DNA of 64,000 nucleotides from JACRDG01 sp963760985 (GTDB taxonomy: Bacteria > Desulfobacterota > Desulfomonilia > Desulfomonilales > Desulfomonilaceae), in contig CAVXFM010000005.1 of assembly GCA_963760985.1 (NCBI GenBank), forward strand, positions 186,001 to 250,000, read 5' to 3'. Both the position numbers and the translations under genes were made by a program. This document shows positions 58,487 through 64,000 of this stretch, piece after piece. Numbering within the stretch: position 1 is the first letter of the stretch; each line of letters starts with the position of its first letter. The notes beneath the pieces are model-generated. The model did no database searches. It was not told the origin of the DNA and saw only the letters and a list, made by a program, of their open reading frames with translations.

Positions 58487-59096
58487 TCAAGGCTTGCCCC
58501 GTGAGGCAACCTGTCGCGCTCTCACGAAAAGAGGTCGCTTCCCGGACCGGGAAAGATCTGGCGTTCTCCTACGGGCGTGGGTGCCTGTACCTGTGGGCCA
58601 ATGATTGGGCTGTGGTTCTGAACCTTCCCTGGTGATCTCCGACGGTGCCACGTCTCCCATCACTGGATGCAGGCGGATCTCCGCTCCCCTCACGTTGTAG
58701 CTGAACTCCAGAGGGATGTTGTTGGGGTCAAAGGAGTAAATGGAATGGATGAACCCGTGATCCACCACTTCGGAGACCCAGATGTCGGCAGCCTCCAGTT
58801 TGTCCTTGAGTTCCCACAAGTCCTCCTCAGATTCCACGCCGAGGGAGACATGGTCGAACGCGAAATGGGCCGGAAACGGGTGCTCCATGATCTTTTTCCG
58901 GAAGCGGCTCCACTCCGTTCCATTCGAAAAAGGCGATCATGTCGGTCGAAGAGATCTCGAAAAAATAGTGCCGATACCCCGGGTGTCCCAGACCCGCGAC
59001 CAACCTCATGCCCAGGAGATCGCGCCAGAATCGGATCGTCCGGTCCATGTCACCGGTGGCCATTGCCAGGTGATTTATCCCATTGAACTTTACCAT
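58487..59096 (-). CDS. VOC (glyoxalase/bleomycin-resistance) family protein (one apparent indel)
   Basis: A vicinal-oxygen-chelate metalloprotein. It begins VKFNGINHLAMATGDMDRTIRFWRDLLGMRLV and continues HYFFEISSTDMIAFFEW, then, after the frame correction, FAFDHVSLGVESEEDLWELKDKLE and IHSIYSFDPNNIPLEFSY, giving paired beta-alpha-beta modules with metal-binding His/Glu positions. One extra base near 58862 separates the halves; removal gives GPFAFDHVSLG. Start at 59096 follows AAGGAG. The final 50 residues are Arg-rich and unlike the family, so the true end could be earlier. Substrate unknown. Confidence 0.75.
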
Positions 59097-59238
59097 CACC
59101 GCTCCTTTGTGCACGCGCACAGATTCGGGTCGTGCCGCGTTCCTAGAATGAATGACAACGGTGTGGCGAGTCAAGATGGCATGGGATTGCCCCCGAGGGC
59201 CAAGTCATAGTGGGCGATAGCTTTTTGGAATAGCAGGC

Positions 59239-61048
59239 ATGTCCGCCTTTTTCTGGACATCGGATCCGGAATGCGCTATGAAGTGGGGCATGGATCGGCA
59301 TAATTCTTCATCACCGCCACAAGACAGGGAAGTAGTGAGGGGCGTTGAAGTCCGTCCAGTGAGCGCTACAGAGCAACCATTTTGGGACGGTTTGATGCAG
59401 GAGCATCACTACCTCGGGTTCCATGGAATGATCGGAGAATCCTTGCGCTATGCTGCAGTTCATCAGGACCGCTGGGTAGCTCTGTTGGGATGGTCCAGTG
59501 CAGCGCTGAAGTGCGGTGTGCGAGATCGGTGGATTGGGTGGACGCCAGCCGTCAAGCTCCAACGGCTCCCTCTGCTCGCAAATAACTGCCGCTTCCTCAT
59601 CCTGCCCGGTGTGCGCGTACCTCATCTTGCCTCACGCATTCTTGCTCTCAACCTCAGACGCCTGTCCGATGATTGGCAACTCTCTCACGGCCACCCCATC
59701 TGGATTGCCGAAACCTTTGTCGATCCGGAGCTGTATCGAGGCACCTGCTACCGAGCTGCCGGTTGGACCTTTCTCGGGAACACCCGAGGTTTTGCCAAGA
59801 ATCACGACATCTACACCCATCACGGTCGCATCAAATCGGTCTTTGTCCGACCCCTTCGACAGGATGCTCTGCGAAGACTCGCAGACCCAGCTTTGCAGCC
59901 ACCTCTCAAACCCAGGCTTACCACCATGAAACTTTCCGAAAATGACGCATTTCTGCTCCACAAAGCCCTGCTCACCATCCCTGACTCCCGCATGGCACGG
60001 GGAATCCGTCATCACAGACTGGCCATTCTTTCTGTTGCGGTGTGTGCCATCATCTGCGGAGCCAGAAGCTTCGATGCCATGGCCCAATGGGGAAAAGCCT
60101 GCACGCAGAAGATGCTCAAGCGACTGGGATGCCGACGAAGCAAAAAGACAGATCTCTATGAAGCACCCAGCGAACCGGCCATCCGTCGCTTCCTCCAGTC
60201 TCTCGATGGCAATGCCGTGGACCGCACCATCAGTGGCTGGCTTGAATCTATCATGGGAGACGGGGTCGCCATTGCTGTCGACGGCAAAACCCTCAAGGGA
60301 GCACGCAACTCAGACGGTCGGCAAATGCATCTCCTCGCCGCATTCCTCCATCAACAAGCGACCGTCGTCGCTCAAGCGCAGGTGCCATGTACGACTAATG
60401 AAATCAAAGTGGTACGTGAGCTGCTCGATCCTGTCCCCATGGCCGGAAGCGTCGCTACCCTGGATGCCTTGCATACGCAACAAGACACGGCCCGGTACCT
60501 GGTCGAGGAAAAAAAAAGCGGACTATGTCTTCACGGTCAAGGATAACCAGCCTACCCTCAAGACACACATCGAAGATCTCAACCTCACCGATGCCCAGCC
60601 TCACTATCAGACAGCGGACAAAGGCCACGGACGAATAGAAGTCCGGTCAATATGGACCAGTGAAGAGCTCAACGACTTCCTGGAATTCCCTTATGTGCGT
60701 CAGGTCTTTTGCATCCGCCGCAACGTAACGCACCTCCGCAAGAACAAGGAATCTTCCGAAACGGTCTATGGCATCACCAGCCTGTCCCCCGCACAGGCTT
60801 CCCCCCAACGGATACTGGAACTCAACCGCGGCCAGTGGAGCATCGAAAACCGACTCCATTGGGTCCGCGATGTGACCTTCGACGAAGACCGTTCTCAGAT
60901 CGGAACCGGTGCGGGCCCGCGAGTGATGGCATCACTCAGGAACCTCGTCATCAGCATCCTCCGCAGATGCGGCGCAACGAACATTGCAAAGACCCTCAGG
61001 TCATTTGCGTTCAAAACGCATCTCGCACTCAGGGTCATTGGTCTGTAA
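59239..61048 (+). mobile_element. ISAs1-type transposase fused to N-terminal DruA/DUF4338 domain (one apparent frameshift)
   Basis: A transposon protein, about 602 residues when joined. Residues 20-225 match the DUF4338/DruA domain: EHHYLGFHGMIGESLRYAAV, WVALLGWSSAALKCGVRDRWIGW, LANNCRFLILPGV, LASRILALNLRRLSDDW, AETFVDPELYRGTCYRAAGW. Residues 235-600 are an ISAs1-type DDE transposase: IPDSRMARGIRHHRLAILSV, GVAIAVDGKTLKGARN, LDALHTQQDTARYLVEEKKADYVFTVKDNQ, GHGRIEVRSIW, RGQWSIENRLHWVRDVTFDEDRS. The frame changes in an A9 run (60509-60517); A8 restores it. Terminal inverted repeats were not identified. Confidence 0.85.
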
Positions 61049-61398
61049 CATACACCTCGCCAGACCCGAAACAGTGGCGCGATAGCCACCGCAGCGATAC
61101 CTTTGCCCCGAATTCCCCCAAAAAACAGGCTTCAGGCACAAAAAAACACCCGTCTCCCCTGACGGACTGGCATCCCCCCAACATTCCCCCGTCCCTTGGT
61201 CCTACTACCCTCAACCACGCTCTGCAAGCGAAAAGACTTTGACGGAACCGTGGGATTGCCCCACGAGATCTGGCCGGGCCACATTGATGTGTGGTAGGGT
61301 ACGAGGGACCTATGTCCGGCAGCATGGGGGACACGAGAGAACAGGCAGACTCCCGCAGGGGAGAGTGGACCATATATACCACGATCGGGAGATGATCC
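61049..61398. other. Intergenic flank of the insertion element
   Basis: No supported gene. It includes TGGGATTGCCCCACGAG near 61251, closely resembling TGGGATTGCCCCCGAG near 59179 on the other side of the transposase gene. A GGGAG ribosome site for the next gene lies at its right end. Confidence 0.45.
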
Positions 61399-62766
61399 AT
61401 GACGTTGGAAATCAAGAGCGCCACTTTGTTAGCAAGAGCCCTGGAAGAATTGGAACAGGGCTTTCAGGAACTACCCTTTTTCGAGCCGGCTGCGGATCTG
61501 GACGTGCTCCAAGCAATCCTCTTGCAGGTCGCGGAAAAGATGCAAGACAATTACCCTTACCCGCACCCTCTGTATATCGGGCAGATGCTCAAACCGCCGC
61601 ATCCGATCGCGCGACTCGCGTACGTGTTGGCGCTCTGGATCAATCCCAACAACCACACGCTCGATGGAGGCCGCGCCAGTTCCGCGATGGAAAAGGAGGC
61701 CGTGGCCGACATTGCGACGATGTTCGGATGGGAACGGCATCTCGGGCACCTCACCAGCGGCGGCACCATGGCGAACCTGGAGGCTCTGTGGGTTTCCGGG
61801 AACGTGAGGCCGGGCAAGAAGATCGTCGCGTCGCAACAGGCCCATTACACGCACCAACGGATTTGCGGAGTGCTCAAGATTCCGTTTGAGTCTGTCCCGT
61901 GCGATGGGGCTGCGCGTATGGACATGAAAGCTCTGAAGAACCTACTGGACAAGGGCGACGTGGGAACCGTGGTGGTGACTGTCGGGACCACTGCCACGGG
62001 TTCGGTGGACCCGCTCCTCGCGGTGATGGAGCTTCAGCAGGAATACGATTTCCGGATTCACGTGGACGCGGCGTACGGCGGGTACTACGTGCTCGTGGAC
62101 AGCCTGAGGCAGGACACGCGTGCGGTGTATCAGCATCTCAGCGAGGTGGACTCCCTCGTGGTAGATCCCCACAAGCACGGCTTGCAACCGTACGGCTGCG
62201 GATGCGTGATCTTCAAGGACCCAGCGGTAGGCAGGTATTACAAGCATGATTCGCCGTACACATACTTCACTTCCACGGAGCTGCATCTGGGCGAAATCAG
62301 CCTGGAGTGCTCCCGAGCGGGCGCGTCCGCGGTGGCATTGTGGGCCACGCACCGGATGTTTCCTTTGATTCCCGAGGGAGAGTTTGCTGGGAGCCTGAAG
62401 AAGTGCCGTGCGGCCGCGCTGAGGCTGTACGAGCTGCTCCGCAAAGATGAGCGTTTCCTCACCGCGTGCGAGCCGGAGCTGGACATCGTGGTGTGGGCGG
62501 TCAATGCCCCGAGCGCGAGCGAGGCCTCCCGGAAAGCTTCCGCGATCTTTGACGCTGCTGCGGCTGAAGGCTTGCACATGGCCAAGGCCAATCTGCCGAA
62601 ATCTTTGTTCGAGGAGTATTGGCCCGCCTTAACCTGGGACCAGGATTACGTGACCTGCCTGAGAAGCTGCCTCATGAAACCGGAACATCTGGATTGGATC
62701 GATCGCATCTGGGAGAAGATCGACGCAGCGACCGCGCGTGTGCTGAAACCGGAAGAATTTTCCTGA
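61399..62766 (+). CDS. PLP-dependent group II decarboxylase-like protein
   Basis: A 455-residue fold-type I PLP enzyme of the aromatic/acidic amino acid decarboxylase group. Motifs: HPLYIGQMLKPPHP (substrate loop), HLTSGGTMANLEALW (PLP phosphate), VVTVGTTATGSVDPL, the PLP-ring Asp/Ala in IHVDAAYGGYYVL, and the Schiff-base lysine K259 in VVDPHKHGLQPYG. The C-terminal domain (YVTCLRSCLMKPEHLDWIDRIW) is family-like. Candidates include tyrosine, glutamate, aspartate or diaminobutyrate decarboxylase; the substrate cannot be fixed. GGGAG lies eight bases before ATG 61399. Confidence 0.85.
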   Translation: MTLEIKSATLLARALEELEQGFQELPFFEPAADLDVLQAILLQVAEKMQDNYPYPHPLYIGQMLKPPHPIARLAYVLALWINPNNHTLDGGRASSAMEKEAVADIATMFGWERHLGHLTSGGTMANLEALWVSGNVRPGKKIVASQQAHYTHQRICGVLKIPFESVPCDGAARMDMKALKNLLDKGDVGTVVVTVGTTATGSVDPLLAVMELQQEYDFRIHVDAAYGGYYVLVDSLRQDTRAVYQHLSEVDSLVVDPHKHGLQPYGCGCVIFKDPAVGRYYKHDSPYTYFTSTELHLGEISLECSRAGASAVALWATHRMFPLIPEGEFAGSLKKCRAAALRLYELLRKDERFLTACEPELDIVVWAVNAPSASEASRKASAIFDAAAAEGLHMAKANLPKSLFEEYWPALTWDQDYVTCLRSCLMKPEHLDWIDRIWEKIDAATARVLKPEEFS

Positions 62767-62777
62767 GAATGAGTATG

Positions 62778-62816
62778 CGGGGGAGGGACCCTTTTGCCAA
62801 AGGGTCGCCTCCCCCG
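62778..62816. repeat. Long GC-rich hairpin, terminator- or REP-like
   Basis: CGGGGGAGG (62778-62786) pairs with CCTCCCCCG (62808-62816), with inner GACCC/GGGTC around a TTTTGCCAAA loop and one bulged G. A C-rich tract and AAAACTTTTGC follow. It could end the decarboxylase transcript or be a dispersed intergenic repeat. Confidence 0.6.
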
Positions 62817-63032
62817 ATCCCCCACCCCCGAAAACTTTTGCAGAATGCGGCTCCCGTTGGTCGCCGAGAAGCCTTTGGCCTTGATCCGGACGTAGGGTTC
62901 AAGGCAGCAGTGGCCGGAGATCGCTGGGCCTTGCACTTTCACAGGGGTGGTTGTGTCCGCTCATTCGAGCACCGACGTCGCCGTACGTGACAGATAAAGA
63001 ATGCTGAGGCCCCCGCGTCTGCCGGTCATTTC

Positions 63033-64000
63033 CTACCGGTCCGTCGCGATATCCGCAACCAGTGCCACTACGGATCTCGGCTGAGCGAGGTATGTCTTGG
63101 CCTGCAAGATCGGCGCATTGTCCCAGTCCCGTACGTCATCAGGGGAATCCAGGGCCGTGTCCAGCCATCGGTGCCAGGAAAGCCTTTTTCCGTCTTCTTT
63201 CTGGGGAAGCTCGAAGGTGAGGGGCTCCCAGTATGCGTTCAGAATCATGTGAAAGAGCAGTCCGCCTTTCACGCTCCACGCGGAAGCAGCCAGGCTGTGG
63301 GAAACGGTGCTCCAGTCAGGTTGGTTCAACTTTGCTCCATGCCATTGGATCTGAGACTCCCGAATGAGCTGGTTGAGCGACAAGACATCTTCCCCGTTCG
63401 CCCGATCCTGATGCAAGCGCGCCAAGATGAGCTGTTTCAGAAAACGATGGATTTCCTTGTGCTTGAGGAGGAGCGACCAGTCGAACCAGCTCGTTTCATT
63501 GTCCTGACAGTACGCGTTGTTGTTCCCTTTTTGCGTCCGCCGCACTTCATCCCCCATCTGTAGCATGGGAGTTCCCACGGAAAGCATGGTGATCGCCATG
63601 AAATTCTTGATCTGCCTTTTTCGGATCTCTTCAATTTTCGGATCGTCAGTAGGGCCTTCCACTCCGCAGTTCCAACTCAGGTTCTGATTCTGACCGTCGC
63701 GGTTTTCTTCACCATTTGCTTCATTGTGCTTTTGGTCGTACGTGACCAGATCGTTCAACGTGAAGCCGTCATGGCACGTGACGAAATTGATGCTCTGTTC
63801 CGGCTCCCGTTCCTCGTGACCGTACAGGTCAGGGCTGCCTACCAGCCTCGCTGCCAGATTCGATACGGTGTCATTGTCCCCTTTGAGGAAACTCCGCACA
63901 TCGTCGCGGAACTTTCCGTTCCACTCCTTCCAACTGTCGCCGATAAAGCTCCCCACCTGGTACAGGCCGGCCGCATCCCACGCTTCGGCAATGAGTTTGA
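63033..64000 (-). CDS. glgX: Glycogen debranching enzyme GlgX, N-terminus beyond right edge
   Basis: The C-terminal part of a GH13 glycogen debranching enzyme (isoamylase type), about 320 residues in the window. The minus strand is open to the edge: LKLIAEAWDAAGLYQVGSF (catalytic Glu region), GKFRDDVRSFLKGD, FVTCHDGFTLNDLVTYDQKHNEANGEENRDG (catalytic Asp/His region), SVGTPMLQMGDEVRRTQKGNNNAYCQDNE. GlgX cleaves alpha-1,6 branches in glycogen. The gene continues to the right of the window; the stop is at 63033. Confidence 0.93.
   Translation of the reverse strand, partial: KLIAEAWDAAGLYQVGSFIGDSWKEWNGKFRDDVRSFLKGDNDTVSNLAARLVGSPDLYGHEEREPEQSINFVTCHDGFTLNDLVTYDQKHNEANGEENRDGQNQNLSWNCGVEGPTDDPKIEEIRKRQIKNFMAITMLSVGTPMLQMGDEVRRTQKGNNNAYCQDNETSWFDWSLLLKHKEIHRFLKQLILARLHQDRANGEDVLSLNQLIRESQIQWHGAKLNQPDWSTVSHSLAASAWSVKGGLLFHMILNAYWEPLTFELPQKEDGKRLSWHRWLDTALDSPDDVRDWDNAPILQAKTYLAQPRSVVALVADIATDR

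Overview
The window looks like chromosome of a strictly anaerobic, sulfate-reducing Desulfobacterota (deltaproteobacterial) organism. The best evidence is a complete rsbRD-dsrMKJOP cluster, a selenocysteine formate dehydrogenase, an anaerobic (cbi-type) cobamide pathway and a benzoyl-CoA-pathway type alcohol dehydrogenase. A Desulfomonile/Syntrophobacter-like lineage is plausible, but this is inference from gene content only.

Layout. 1-7.5 kb: a dihydroorotase running off the left edge, a PfpI/DJ-1 protein, hypA, small secreted proteins, a decayed IS1380-type transposase, a TPR protein, a class I aminotransferase and a coiled-coil lipoprotein. 8-18.5 kb: secA, a class IV aminotransferase, a 6-hydroxycyclohexenecarbonyl-CoA dehydrogenase-like gene, a methyltransferase, pth, a minimal metallopeptidase overlapping an NtrY-like sensor kinase, and tsaC. 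18.5-26.6 kb: tRNA-Gln(CUG), a large Eco57I-like adenine methyltransferase, hemW, an overlapping MoxR ATPase plus TraB/ChaN-like pair, and tRNA-Phe(GAA). 26.9-43.3 kb: a cobalamin riboswitch with terminator followed by one long same-strand cobamide cluster (cobU, cobT, cobD-cbiP, cbiB, A, C, X, M, N, Q, O, D, E, L, F, G, H, J), with most neighbours overlapping by a few bases. 44.3-48.5 kb: two complete cobalamin riboswitch-terminator units in series, then a ThiC paralogue (probable BzaF), a second cobT and an O-methyltransferase-like gene, read as a lower-ligand (benzimidazole) operon. 48.7-57.9 kb, minus strand: selenocysteine fdhA with a visible SECIS hairpin, pgpA, and rsbRD-dsrMKJOP. 58.5-64 kb: a VOC protein, an IS whose transposase is fused to a DruA/DUF4338 domain, a PLP decarboxylase, and glgX running off the right edge.

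Functionally, the centre of the window makes and remodels cobamides: the cbiMNQO system imports cobalt, the cbi genes build the corrin ring, cobU/cobT/cobD/cbiB assemble the nucleotide loop, and the riboswitch-controlled bzaF-cobT2-methyltransferase set probably makes and activates the lower base. The dsr complex links the membrane quinone pool to sulfite reduction.

Quality caution: about a dozen well-conserved genes (secA, dsrM, dsrK, cobT, cobD, cbiA, cbiX, cbiJ and others) are each broken by one single-base indel, often in a short homopolymer. Each is restored to normal length by one correction. I read most of these as sequencing errors and annotate the full spans. The break in fdhA is different: it is an in-frame TGA with a SECIS element, and is genuine selenocysteine.
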